Under the pieces are notes generated by a model that was not told where the DNA came from, did not search any database, and worked only from the letters and a program-made list of their open reading frames with translations. From a virus, in IMG/VR virus record IMGVR_UViG_3300033064_000877, positions 1-24,755 of that record: DNA of 24,755 nt; one strand, written 5' to 3'. Positions 1-7,661 of the stretch are shown here, piece after piece (within the stretch, counting starts at the first letter, position 1; every line of letters starts with the position of its first letter). Both the position numbers and the translations under genes were made by a program.

Positions 1-2
1 GT

Positions 3-1511
3 GTAAGAGCTCTGTCAGTGATTGTCATAGGCACTGATGAGAACAACCTAGGTGTTGAAGAGCGCTTCAACTATACCTTTGGGCGCAGCAAGACTATTGA
101 CGGCAAGAAGTACTTCAAGACTGTAATCTCAGGGGAGGTAGACCAGTTAGATGGGAACTTCTCGGCTGCTGACCTGCTGGATGTAGGCTACGGGCCTTAC
201 ACTAGTGTCTGGGTCAGCCTTGCTAATAAGCCTATCAAGTGGGGAAGTGAGTCTAGTGTGACTGATGTAGATGCTAATGCTCTCACTCGCAACACTGACT
301 TCTACATTGACTATGTAAACGGCAGGATTAAGGCTATTAGTGGTGGAGGCATAGTAGCTGGAGATACTGTTACTATCAGCTACACTAAGAGCCAGCTTGG
401 AGTTGACCTGTCTAGCTTACCTGACCTCATTAGTGTTGATAGAGTTGAGTATCCAGTGGGCGACATCCCTCAGTCCTTCGTACCACATGATGTGTGGGGA
501 GCTGTAGTGGCAATTACGGGGGGTGTTGAGCAGGATGAGCAATCTAGCATGGCTGAAGATAAACATATCAGGGTCTACTATGCTGCTGAGCACCAGCCAC
601 CTACTGATTACTCTCCTAGCAGTGTTCCTGAGTTCTTGGAAAACACAGTCATCCTTGCTGCCAGTGCCTATGCACTATTTACATATGCTCTGAAGCAGGA
701 GATAGCCGCTGAGAATCAACTGAATACTACAGCTACTAGACTGGCTAGTGCTAATACTGCTCATACATTATTAGGTACTGCACTGACTAATGTTAAGAAG
801 TATCTAGACAATAATACTAATGCAGATGCAGCGGGGTTGTTAGCACAGATTACTACTGACATAGCTGGTCTAAGAACTGCTATACTAGAAGCTCAGAACC
901 AGGCTAATGCCTATCTAGATGCAGTAGCTGGTGACATTACTAATGCTGATACTGTGAGAGCAAGTTATGTAACCACTAAGGACTATATTGATGGTGGTAC
1001 TGAGCCTGACATTCTAGCATACCTAACGACTGGTGATGCTCTACTAAACACTGTAGCAGTTGGTGCTGAAGGCATAGATGTAATGGAGGCCTACCGAAGA
1101 TATGCTGAGACAGTCAAGTCAGCTCTGGTGGGAGCCTTTGAGAATGACCGAGCTATGTATCTGCAGGATGCTACTAACAGAACCAATGCTGCCCTAGCCT
1201 ACACACAGGAGGCTGCTCAGCGACTAAGCAATCTGAGAAGCTACATAGAACAGTCAGCAGGCTATACTGCTATAGCCTCACTCTTTGCCAGAGAAGCTGA
1301 GGATAGACTGACTGAAATCAGTGCCTACCTACAAGCAGCTAGTGCTTACACTGAGGCTGCTGGAGGCTACATGGTCATGGCAGACAGATTTAGGACTGAG
1401 GCTATGGAGCGCAGGAATGAGGCATGGAGCATCTGGCGGGATAAGAAGCAGTACATAGGTGATTACACAATGTCTAGTGTCAGGCAGATGCCTACATACA
1501 ATAGTGGATAG
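3..1511 (+). CDS. Virion structural protein, Ala-rich coiled coil (5' end outside window)
   Basis: I do not recognise a named family. The frame stays open to the left edge, and the first usable start, GTG at 18, has no Shine-Dalgarno, so the gene probably begins outside the window. The first 200 or so residues look beta-rich, with a segment resembling baseplate or tail-adaptor-like phage proteins. From about residue 210 to 480 the protein is a long helical Ala/Asn/Thr/Glu-rich stretch with heptad character, typical of trimeric fibre or stalk proteins. It ends with a short Trp/Lys/Arg-rich tail. It is plus-strand, convergent with the early block and separated from it by hairpins, so it most likely closes a late structural operon. 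The virion assignment rests on composition and context. Confidence 0.65.
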   Translation, partial: VRALSVIVIGTDENNLGVEERFNYTFGRSKTIDGKKYFKTVISGEVDQLDGNFSAADLLDVGYGPYTSVWVSLANKPIKWGSESSVTDVDANALTRNTDFYIDYVNGRIKAISGGGIVAGDTVTISYTKSQLGVDLSSLPDLISVDRVEYPVGDIPQSFVPHDVWGAVVAITGGVEQDEQSSMAEDKHIRVYYAAEHQPPTDYSPSSVPEFLENTVILAASAYALFTYALKQEIAAENQLNTTATRLASANTAHTLLGTALTNVKKYLDNNTNADAAGLLAQITTDIAGLRTAILEAQNQANAYLDAVAGDITNADTVRASYVTTKDYIDGGTEPDILAYLTTGDALLNTVAVGAEGIDVMEAYRRYAETVKSALVGAFENDRAMYLQDATNRTNAALAYTQEAAQRLSNLRSYIEQSAGYTAIASLFAREAEDRLTEISAYLQAASAYTEAAGGYMVMADRFRTEAMERRNEAWSIWRDKKQYIGDYTMSSVRQMPTYNSG

Positions 1512-1514
1512 AAG

Positions 1515-1535
1515 CTAGTCAGTTTATCTGGCTAG
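1515..1535. terminator. Hairpin after virion gene
   Basis: CTAGTCAG and CTGGCTAG pair over 8 bp (one G-T) around a 5-base loop, four bases after the stop codon of the plus-strand virion gene. No U-run follows, so it may protect the mRNA end or act together with the second hairpin. Confidence 0.4.
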
Positions 1536-1548
1536 ACTCCTCTGATGG

Positions 1549-1584
1549 GCGGAGGCAGGGAATAGTTGCCGACCTTGCCTCCGC
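1549..1584. terminator. Probable bidirectional terminator hairpin
   Basis: GCGGAGGCA(A)GG is inverted around a 12-base loop, giving a GC-rich stem of about 11 bp with one bulge. It sits in the only gap between the converging plus-strand late block and minus-strand early block. Neither side carries a clear T-run, so termination is inferred from the position and stem strength. Confidence 0.5.
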
Positions 1585-1588
1585 AGTG

Positions 1589-1738
1589 TTATTCTACCTC
1601 TGACTTAGCTTGCTCATATCCATCTGAGTATCCTTTATCATACCCAGCATCTCTAGCGATATTAAGCTCATCCTCCAACTCATCTGTAGCTTCTTTTGCT
1701 AAAGTTGCAATTGCTTCTAGAGTACTATCCACTGACAT
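1589..1738 (-). CDS. Small acidic protein, 49 aa, unknown
   Basis: Not recognised. A short reading frame starts at ATG 1738 behind a near-perfect Shine-Dalgarno (AAAGGAGGT, 5 bases from the start) and ends with TAA. The product is acidic and helical, with a Gly/Tyr/Asp repeat near the C-terminus (GYDKGYSDGYEQ). It is the last gene of the long minus-strand early block, 12 bases after the secreted-type protein, and runs into the convergent terminator. The ribosome-binding site is the main evidence that it is real. Confidence 0.7.
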   Translation of the reverse strand: MSVDSTLEAIATLAKEATDELEDELNIARDAGYDKGYSDGYEQAKSEVE

Positions 1739-1750
1739 TTTGTACCTCCT

Positions 1751-2128
1751 TTACTGTAGTAGAGACGCAACTGATACTCTCTTAGTATAATATTCCACTA
1801 CAGGATAATTGACTATCTTATACTTAACTACTTCTCTGTACTTAGCAACTGGCTTAGTAGTCCAGTAGTAACTGCTAACCCATCTGCCTGATGGACTACT
1901 TGGCAGCTTAGCATCCTCAATGCTGGTCTTGATACTACCCTTCCAGATTCTATACTCTTCAGACATCTGCCACTGCACTGATTCTCTAAGTACTCTGACC
2001 TGCTCAGTATAAGGCTCTGTTATAGTGTACTCCTCTATGGTCTGGTGTATAGATACTTCCTCATAGGACTGAGGTATGATAGGAATGTAGAGTAGGAGTA
2101 TAATAGTAAAGGCTATTAGTAGTTTCAT
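1751..2128 (-). CDS. Exported or membrane-anchored protein, 125 aa, unknown
   Basis: The N-terminus has Lys followed by about 18 hydrophobic residues (LLIAFTIILLLYIPIIP), a signal peptide or N-terminal anchor. The remainder is polar and Tyr/Val/Glu-rich, with repeated short beta-strand-like units (for example YREVVKYKIV and YPVVEYYTK), suggesting a small beta-sheet domain outside the membrane. I chose ATG 2128 rather than GTG 2140 because GGTGGGAG lies at the right distance from the ATG. The start is next to the polymerase stop codon, so translation is probably coupled. No family is recognised; surface exclusion or envelope modification is only a guess. Confidence 0.7.
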   Translation of the reverse strand: MKLLIAFTIILLLYIPIIPQSYEEVSIHQTIEEYTITEPYTEQVRVLRESVQWQMSEEYRIWKGSIKTSIEDAKLPSSPSGRWVSSYYWTTKPVAKYREVVKYKIVNYPVVEYYTKRVSVASLLQ

Positions 2129-2130
2129 CC

Positions 2131-3801
2131 CTACTCCCACCTATAAGTTTGTTTTACTTCATAGGGGATGCGGAAGCCTGGTATCATCTCTAGCTCCTCT
2201 ACTGGAAACTGCACATCTCCATCGCAGGTAATAGAGTCATGTACTGTGATAGCCATAATAGGAGGTCCTAAGCCTCTCCTACTGCATAGCAGTATTGCTC
2301 TTTTGATAACTTCTCCATCAGAGCCAAGGATAGGGTAGTTAACAGCCTTGTTCTTCATGTTAACTTCTGACTCTTCAGGTATCCTTATTCTTCTACCAAA
2401 GAGAGTTGGCTCTGCCCAGCCTGACCTAAGACCCTCTCGTTGTACTGATGTAATCCAATCAGCTGCGCCTGGAAAGGTTCTGAACCAGCCATCGAGTAGT
2501 CTACTACATCTATTACGGTCTCGTATCTTTGCCTGCTCAGAAATGGTCTTAGCAGTAGCACCATATACTATAGCGTAGTTGATTGTCTTAGCAAGGTATC
2601 TTGTTATGCCCATCTCGTTAGCGGTAAACTTATGTATATCACCATCTAAATAACCTTCCTCATATACCCTCTTCATATCTCTATCTTGGCTAAAGTGCAT
2701 GAGGACATATAGATGTTCCTGAGCATAGTCTCCAGTAGTAAATAATCCATTATCAGGTAGAAGCATGAACCTTGCTCCAGGGTCTCCTTTTAGCTTGTCT
2801 GCTGATGGTATATTCTGAATATTCCTATTACGACTATTAAGTCTGCCTACTAATGTATCTAAGTAATATTCTGTATAGAACCTCTCCTCTCCAGCCAGAG
2901 GTTTAAGATAAGTACTAAGGAACTTAGACTTCTTCCTATACCCTAATACTGCTGCTGCCATAGGGTCATCAAGGAACTCTAGCTCACCTACTCTGGTGGA
3001 TAGCTGCTTCTTACTTCTAGTAAATGGTAGGAAGTTTCCTCTCTTAGCTAGCACATATCCTACCTGCTGAGTACTACCAGGATTATCAACTCCATAGGAT
3101 ACTACCTGCCTACGATAGAACTCTACCTCATCCTCATACTGCGCTTCTAGAGTGGCTCTAGCCTGCTGGTCTATTAGTATACCTCTGAGACTGAGGTCAA
3201 TAAGGATGGGTATGACTGACATCTCTACTTGGAAGTAACTAGGATACAACTCCTGAATCTGTGGAAGGTACTTGAGATATAGAGCATAGGCTGTCTTAGC
3301 ATCTTTCTGACACTTAGTAGCTACTTCCTCTGAAGGTACATCTAGCATAGTACCACCAGCCTTGTATCTCCTAATGAGTGAAGCGGCATCCTCAACATCA
3401 TACCTGTGAAGGTCAATGTCTGCCAGTATCCCAAGTGCTGTCTCTAATCTACCTAGTAGCCTAGCTGCTACATTAGTATCCCATAAATTACTACGGTCTA
3501 GCTCTGGTAGTGCAGGAATCATAGGCATTACACCTAAGTCAAACATAGCATTGTGGGCTATCTTGCAGACTCTAGGATTACTTAATAGCGGTGCTAGTAG
3601 AGCAAGCTCTGGCGGTGGTTCAGGATAGACTTGTAAGTATATAGCCTCATAGGGTGAGAATGCTATAGCAAAGCCTAGAGGCATACGCTCCTTGAGGCTA
3701 ACCGTCTCAGCGTCAATACTGATAGCGGCAGGAGGATTATCTAGGAAGTGCTGGAAGCGCTCCTTAGGATTGCCATCTCCGTAGTAGAGTACAGGACTCA
3801 T
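2131..3801 (-). CDS. Family A DNA polymerase with 3'-5' exonuclease domain
   Basis: This is the phage replicative polymerase, 556 aa. The exonuclease domain (about residues 25-180) shows Exo I D30-A-E32, Exo II N84...D88 and Exo III D167, where the usual Tyr four residues before that Asp is Lys163. In the polymerase domain, motif A is D358-Y-A-Q-E-H363, motif B is R401...K405...Y409...Y413-G, and motif C is H521-D522-S523. Against E. coli Pol I, the position of steric-gate Glu710 is His, Phe762 is Tyr (as in T7 polymerase) and Glu883 is Ser. The two metal-binding Asp residues are kept. It has no 5'-nuclease domain, as is common in phages. The ATG overlaps the dCMP deaminase stop (ATGA), implying coupled translation. 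Confidence 0.95.
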   Translation of the reverse strand: MSPVLYYGDGNPKERFQHFLDNPPAAISIDAETVSLKERMPLGFAIAFSPYEAIYLQVYPEPPPELALLAPLLSNPRVCKIAHNAMFDLGVMPMIPALPELDRSNLWDTNVAARLLGRLETALGILADIDLHRYDVEDAASLIRRYKAGGTMLDVPSEEVATKCQKDAKTAYALYLKYLPQIQELYPSYFQVEMSVIPILIDLSLRGILIDQQARATLEAQYEDEVEFYRRQVVSYGVDNPGSTQQVGYVLAKRGNFLPFTRSKKQLSTRVGELEFLDDPMAAAVLGYRKKSKFLSTYLKPLAGEERFYTEYYLDTLVGRLNSRNRNIQNIPSADKLKGDPGARFMLLPDNGLFTTGDYAQEHLYVLMHFSQDRDMKRVYEEGYLDGDIHKFTANEMGITRYLAKTINYAIVYGATAKTISEQAKIRDRNRCSRLLDGWFRTFPGAADWITSVQREGLRSGWAEPTLFGRRIRIPEESEVNMKNKAVNYPILGSDGEVIKRAILLCSRRGLGPPIMAITVHDSITCDGDVQFPVEELEMIPGFRIPYEVKQTYRWE

Positions 3802-4187
3802 AGTGTTAGTACCACTATCTCATTATCAACCAACTGTACTACTTCTAGTATTCCTGCAGCCTTCATTACCTGAATACAGTTATGGCAGGCCTCTGGTCTA
3901 TCAAGTCCATAGACAAATAGTGATGCTCCTTCTATAGATATACCAAACTTAGCTGCCTCGCATACTGCATTGACTTCAGCATGAATGACTCGGATACAAT
4001 GGTTGTCAACTATCTCACAGCCTGCATCATTGCAATGAGGCTCTCCAGCAGGCGCACCATTATAGCCAGTGGATAGTATCCGATTGTTCCTGACAACTAC
4101 TGCTCCAACTGAAGCTCTTGGGCAAGTTGCTCTGGTGGAAATCTCGTTAGCGATGTTCATAAAGTAAGTGTTCCAATGTGGTCTCAT
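3798..4187 (-). CDS. Deoxycytidylate (dCMP) deaminase
   Basis: A zinc-dependent enzyme converting dCMP to dUMP, feeding dTMP synthesis during phage replication. The cytidine deaminase-fold signature is present: H69-A-E71 supplies a zinc ligand and the catalytic Glu, and C101-x2-C104 the remaining ligands. An insert with H51, C52 and C57 resembles the second zinc site of phage dCMP deaminases. The length of 129 aa is normal for the compact form. I use ATG 4187, which has AAGGAGGAGG about 9 bases upstream; a longer frame from 4208 would cut into the HNH gene. It lies one base after the HNH stop and overlaps the polymerase start by 4 bases, placing it in the replication operon. Confidence 0.92.
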   Translation of the reverse strand: MRPHWNTYFMNIANEISTRATCPRASVGAVVVRNNRILSTGYNGAPAGEPHCNDAGCEIVDNHCIRVIHAEVNAVCEAAKFGISIEGASLFVYGLDRPEACHNCIQVMKAAGILEVVQLVDNEIVVLTL

Positions 4188-4188
4188 T

Positions 4189-4602
4189 TTAGATTCCTCC
4201 TCCTTCACTATGTAATTTTGAATGGCAATAGGGGCATAGCCATACTACCTTTAGTGGTTCATTATAATCTTCGTGATGAGCGTGGACTATATCTAAAGTT
4301 TCACATATAGCACATGGCTTCTTTTGCATTTTAGCTTGATAGACCTTATCATGCGCTGCCTTGTGAAGCGCTACTTTTTCTGGATTACTTGTTGCTCTAT
4401 ACAATGCCATCCTAAAAGCATATTCTCCTGGATGCTCTTGATTATATTTCCTTCTGTATTCTCTATGATACGCTTGGTAGCGCTCTGCATTATTGTGTCT
4501 CCATTCTCTCTTTATTAAGGCTTCGCAGCTTTTGCATGTATTCTTTCCTATAGACATATCAGATTCTGGAAAGTCTAGATTGCACTTATAGCAAGTTCTC
4601 AT
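4189..4602 (-). CDS. Zinc-ribbon HNH-like endonuclease, paralogue 1
   Basis: 137 aa. The N-terminal zinc ribbon uses C4-x2-C7 and C23-x2-C26. A basic helical linker follows, then an HNH/treble-clef core: C97-x2-C100, the HAHHEDY segment at 107-113, W121, C123-x2-C126-H127 and H131. Proteins like this in phages are usually called HNH or homing endonucleases that nick or cut DNA. The protein is clearly paralogous to the one at 8080-8511. ATG 4602 overlaps the methyltransferase stop (TAATG) with AGGAAAGG upstream, and is preferred to the longer frame. It sits between the methyltransferase and dCMP deaminase genes and may be a free-standing mobile endonuclease. Confidence 0.8.
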   Translation of the reverse strand: MRTCYKCNLDFPESDMSIGKNTCKSCEALIKREWRHNNAERYQAYHREYRRKYNQEHPGEYAFRMALYRATSNPEKVALHKAAHDKVYQAKMQKKPCAICETLDIVHAHHEDYNEPLKVVWLCPYCHSKLHSEGGGI

Positions 4603-5384
4603 TATCCTTTCCTCAGAACACATATGTCTTCATCCTGGACAGTTAGTTCTCCTCTTGCTCTCCTTGCTACACTATAAGGCATCCCAGGAGCTTGCCACTT
4701 CTGCCAGTCAAACAGTTCAAAGCCTATGCTGATACAGGAATCTACTGCTCTTTGGGTGAGCGGGATTCTTACCCCCTTACTTATATGGTCCTTTAAGATT
4801 AGAGTCATACTGCCTGGAGATGTCAGAGTCTCATAACACTTCTTATATACCCTCTCCATCTCCTGCACCCAGAGGAACTCTGACATAGTACCAAGATTTA
4901 GCGGGGACTTGCTATACTCAGCAAAGTCATATCCTGTATCTACATTCCAGCTATCAGTGCCTTTGGTCTTCATAATGCCAGCATACTGAGGACTGAAGAT
5001 GATATGATTAGCAAGATTAGGAATAGGCAGGAATGTCTGGCAAGGCATATTGATGCAGTTAATCATACCACTAATGCCTGGTGCTATCTCCTCCATCATG
5101 GCTACTGATGCCAGCTGCATCTTATAGAACTTCTCACTAATCTCTACACAGATTACTCCACGACCTATAAGTGCGCCGACTAAGATAGTACCAGTACCAG
5201 CCATAATATCTAGAAGAGTGTCCCCAGATTCTGATACATATTCTATGATAGCTTGAACTAAATAGACATTTGCCTTGGCGGGATGACTATTAACATCTTC
5301 AGGAAATATCCTTTTCCTATATTGGCTATCTGGAGGGAAGATAATCCATCCATACTCATCCCTCTCATACTCGCTTGCGAACAC
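4602..5384 (-). CDS. DNA methyltransferase (amino-methylating, SPPY-type variant)
   Basis: 260 aa. An N-terminal HPAK segment (34-37) is followed by AdoMet motif I (D59-I-M-A-G-T-G), acidic motif II (E81) and a motif IV reading S131-P-Q-Y134 where S/D/N-P-P-Y is normal. The order I then IV, with HPAK in front, fits the permuted N4-cytosine/N6-adenine methyltransferases common in phages. SPPY-like motifs lean towards N4-cytosine, but the first Tyr-stacking Pro is replaced by Gln, so activity is not certain. The start is GTG 5384 with GGAGGAGA upstream; no ATG exists before motif I. No cognate restriction nuclease lies beside it, suggesting protection against host restriction or gene regulation. 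Confidence 0.85.
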   Translation of the reverse strand: MFASEYERDEYGWIIFPPDSQYRKRIFPEDVNSHPAKANVYLVQAIIEYVSESGDTLLDIMAGTGTILVGALIGRGVICVEISEKFYKMQLASVAMMEEIAPGISGMINCINMPCQTFLPIPNLANHIIFSPQYAGIMKTKGTDSWNVDTGYDFAEYSKSPLNLGTMSEFLWVQEMERVYKKCYETLTSPGSMTLILKDHISKGVRIPLTQRAVDSCISIGFELFDWQKWQAPGMPYSVARRARGELTVQDEDICVLRKG

Positions 5385-5643
5385 TGTCTCTCCTCCAGTT
5401 CTTAGACTTCACCCATCTGCGCTTACACTTTGGGCAGTGGAATATTGTTCTATCACTTTCATTGCTATGCCAGACTAGTGGCTCCTTACACCTGAAGCAG
5501 CAAGGTATTATTGCTAGGAATAACTTATTCCACTCTGGTCTAGTAATCTCGGTATCACGCATCAGTCTATAAGGAACTTCAATAGTCTTGGGAGGCTCTC
5601 CGACTAGATTCTGGATGGTGTCTAATCCTTTTACTTCTGTCAT
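5365..5643 (-). CDS. Zinc-ribbon protein, 92 aa
   Basis: The C-terminal half has a four-Cys zinc ribbon (C-F-R-C ... C-P-K-C about 22 residues apart) followed by a basic tail rich in Lys and Arg, which suggests nucleic-acid binding. The N-terminal half is unremarkable. ATG 5643 overlaps the stop of the ERCC4-like gene (ATGA) and has GGGAGAGAG upstream, so I prefer it to the frame start at 5709. Its end overlaps the methyltransferase start by 20 bases. The partner is unknown; tight coupling suggests it acts with the ERCC4-like nuclease or methyltransferase. Confidence 0.7.
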   Translation of the reverse strand: MTEVKGLDTIQNLVGEPPKTIEVPYRLMRDTEITRPEWNKLFLAIIPCCFRCKEPLVWHSNESDRTIFHCPKCKRRWVKSKNWRRDSVRKRV

Positions 5644-6512
5644 ATCTCTCTCCCTAATGCCGATAATAGTTTTTCTGCTATCTTCCTGCCAATACCTTCT
5701 ACTGCACAAATATCAGACACACTGCTGGTAGCTAGGTCAAGTATATTACAGAACTTCTCAGTTATAGCCTTAGCCTTCACTTCACCAATCTGCAACTGGT
5801 AGGCATTAGATAGAAACATCAAGGCTTTGAGGAATGGCTCTGGCTCCTTGACCTGTATCCTAGGTCTAATAACTCTACTAAGAGTAGTATGCTCTTCTGG
5901 AGGCTTCTGCTCATTACGGTAGATAGTCATGAGGAGTCTAGCTGTTTCTTCCCAGTTCACTGTCCAGTATGTTACTATACCAGCCTTAGTTAGCCTATGC
6001 AACCAGACGTATAGTAGACTTATAGGAGCATCAAATGACCTTCCACTAGTTAGTGCACTCTTAGTCATCCCCATTCTGTCAGTGAAGCTCTCAACTCTAT
6101 ATGAATAAGAGCCAAGTTTCGGGGAGTGGTCTCGGGTGGTGGGTACTCCTGAAGGAGGTTCCCTCTCCCTTTCTGTGTACCTTATCTCATGCCAGGCTAC
6201 CTTACCAGTGCGGATAGCATAGTACTGTTTGTCAGTTAGAGTGGCTAGAGGGAATGGACTAATGATGCCTTCCACTATCTGGTAGTTCTCATCAGCCTGT
6301 TCATAGTAGTCTCTCAACTGGTCTTCAGCCTCATCTATATTTCCTAGCAACTCACCAGCCTGCTTGCGACTGAACTGTAATCGCTTGCCTTCATAGTTGC
6401 CGAAAAAGTAATCGCTAATATGCATCTGGTTCAGTGGTGAGACCACTACAGGTACAGCCTGTTGGATAAGTTTAATGAGTTCAGCAGGCTCAGAGTTGTC
6501 AGCTAGTATCAT
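5640..6512 (-). CDS. ERCC4/XPF-like nuclease with C-terminal helix-hairpin-helix
   Basis: 290 aa. The N-terminal segment matches the ERCC4 fold layout: D34-Y near a beta-strand, then S48-R-K-x3-E54 in place of the usual E-R-K-x3-D, then a helix and the strand ending Y77-QIVEGI. The C-terminus (about 264-287) has a clear helix-hairpin-helix (AVEGIGRKIAEKL), which binds DNA backbone. Family members cut branched or flap DNA, so recombination or replication-fork processing is the likely role. The replaced Glu could mean an altered metal site or a structural role. ATG 6512 has AAAGGAG upstream. The middle region (90-250) is not recognised. Confidence 0.7.
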   Translation of the reverse strand: MILADNSEPAELIKLIQQAVPVVVSPLNQMHISDYFFGNYEGKRLQFSRKQAGELLGNIDEAEDQLRDYYEQADENYQIVEGIISPFPLATLTDKQYYAIRTGKVAWHEIRYTEREREPPSGVPTTRDHSPKLGSYSYRVESFTDRMGMTKSALTSGRSFDAPISLLYVWLHRLTKAGIVTYWTVNWEETARLLMTIYRNEQKPPEEHTTLSRVIRPRIQVKEPEPFLKALMFLSNAYQLQIGEVKAKAITEKFCNILDLATSSVSDICAVEGIGRKIAEKLLSALGREI

Positions 6513-6525
6513 CAGACTGCTCCTT

Positions 6526-6756
6526 TCAAGATGCTAATATATACCAGCATATAGCAGTTAAAGCAGTAGCAAAGGCTGCTAGTCTAAGTTTCAGGGTTAC
6601 ATAGCAAAGAACAAATGCCGTTAATACTATTGCTGTAGGCAAACTTGTCATAAGTGGTATCTCTGCATCCTTAACTATAGAAACAATGAGTGATGGTGCG
6701 AAGATGAAGCCTCCTATCATTAGAACAATATCTTGCCAAACAATATTCTTTTTCAC
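6526..6756 (-). CDS. Small integral membrane protein, 76 aa
   Basis: Two to three hydrophobic segments (roughly residues 9-27, 37-55 and 58-75) with a Lys-Lys start predict a small multi-spanning inner-membrane protein. GTG 6756 overlaps the previous stop (GTGA), with GAGGAAG at good spacing. Size and topology would suit a holin, but it lies deep in the early replication operon and far from any recognisable lysin. Superinfection exclusion or membrane anchoring of the replisome are equally possible. No family recognised. Confidence 0.65.
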   Translation of the reverse strand: MKKNIVWQDIVLMIGGFIFAPSLIVSIVKDAEIPLMTSLPTAIVLTAFVLCYVTLKLRLAAFATALTAICWYILAS

Positions 6757-7451
6757 TGCTGTTCTTCCTCTGGCTTCTTTATCTCCACCTCCACTTCCTT
6801 ATCCTCCTCAACATCAGGCTCAGGCACTAGGCTCTTGGCTACCAGCATCTGGTCTCCTCTATCTCTAGGCGCCATGTTGTCTAGTGGAGTACCAGGTGGA
6901 AGGATAGGACCTGATGGAGGACCTTTGATTTCTCTGGCAGTAGGTGGTACTTCAGCATCCTTGATAGTAGATTCCATCTGCTGAATCTGTGCATCCTTCT
7001 CCTCATATCTTTCCTTCTCAACCTTGTGTATTGACTCTCCAGCTATCTCAGCAAAGGCTGCTCTGGCAGGAGACAATTCCTCTGGAGCTGATGCAGGAGG
7101 GCTATCAGCCTCTGGAGGCTCTATTGATAGTGTTTCTATCTCTGCCTTAGCCTCCATCCTCATCTCATCTTCCTCATCCTTAGCTACTATCTCCTCCTCA
7201 GTAGCCTCGCTCACAACTGTGCCATCTATTGCAATCTCCATAGCCTCTGGACTAATCTCAGGCACCCATCTGATAGGCACTGTAACACCTCGCTTTACAG
7301 GATGTGGTACTGAGGAGAACATCGGGAATACTATCTCATCTGGGTCTATGTTCTTAGACTGGAATAGGTACTGGCGGATATAGGCAGGCAAGATGTAGTT
7401 GATATCTCGCTGCTCCATCTGCATCTGTTTTTGGTCTGTGTTTATAATCAT
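6753..7451 (-). CDS. Acidic, largely disordered protein, 232 aa
   Basis: Not recognised. Residues 15-75 may fold (a Tyr/Phe-rich opening and a Pro/Val segment). The rest is strongly acidic and low in complexity, with Glu-, Ala- and Pro-rich runs and a polyglutamate/Lys end, so it is probably disordered with a short coiled coil around 140-165. It is joined to its neighbours by ATGA at the start and GTGA at the end, making a three-gene coupled set with the 67-aa protein and the membrane protein. Possible roles are scaffold, DNA mimic or replisome adaptor; none is shown by motif. Confidence 0.65.
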   Translation of the reverse strand: MIINTDQKQMQMEQRDINYILPAYIRQYLFQSKNIDPDEIVFPMFSSVPHPVKRGVTVPIRWVPEISPEAMEIAIDGTVVSEATEEEIVAKDEEDEMRMEAKAEIETLSIEPPEADSPPASAPEELSPARAAFAEIAGESIHKVEKERYEEKDAQIQQMESTIKDAEVPPTAREIKGPPSGPILPPGTPLDNMAPRDRGDQMLVAKSLVPEPDVEEDKEVEVEIKKPEEEQQ

Positions 7452-7651
7452 CTTGTAACCTCCTCTTCTAGTGCTTCAATATTATATTCTATATGTTCCT
7501 TGACAGTATCTTCTATGGATGAGAGCATACTATTAAAATCCTTACTATCCAAGAAGCTCTTGTTCTCATCATTGTCTGGTAAGGCATCTGAGATTACATC
7601 TGCAATCTCATCCATAAGACTAATTTTTCTGCCTCCAGGTTTCATTCTCAT
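7448..7651 (-). CDS. Small acidic helical protein, 67 aa
   Basis: Not recognised. A basic start (MRMKPGGRK) precedes acidic amphipathic helices likely to form a coiled coil. ATG 7651 has AAAGGAGGA upstream. Its stop overlaps the start of the acidic 232-aa protein (ATGA), so the two are co-translated and may form one complex. Confidence 0.7.
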   Translation of the reverse strand: MRMKPGGRKISLMDEIADVISDALPDNDENKSFLDSKDFNSMLSSIEDTVKEHIEYNIEALEEEVTR

Positions 7652-7661
7652 AGTTCCTCCT

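Noticed and set aside
1566-1790. Plus-strand 74-codon frame after the virion gene
   Set aside because: It is antisense to the 49-aa gene, which has a near-perfect ribosome site, and it begins inside the terminator hairpin.
3998-4020. Extra promoter from TTGACA on the minus strand inside the dCMP deaminase gene
   Set aside because: No -10 box at 16-19 bases; coding sequence explains it.
6526-6756. Holin call for the 76-aa membrane protein
   Set aside because: Size fits, but there is no neighbouring lysin and the gene lies inside the early replication operon.
7024-7383. Plus-strand Ser/Ile-rich frame opposite the acidic 232-aa gene
   Set aside because: Its composition is what the antisense of a Glu/Asp-rich gene gives, and it has no ribosome site.
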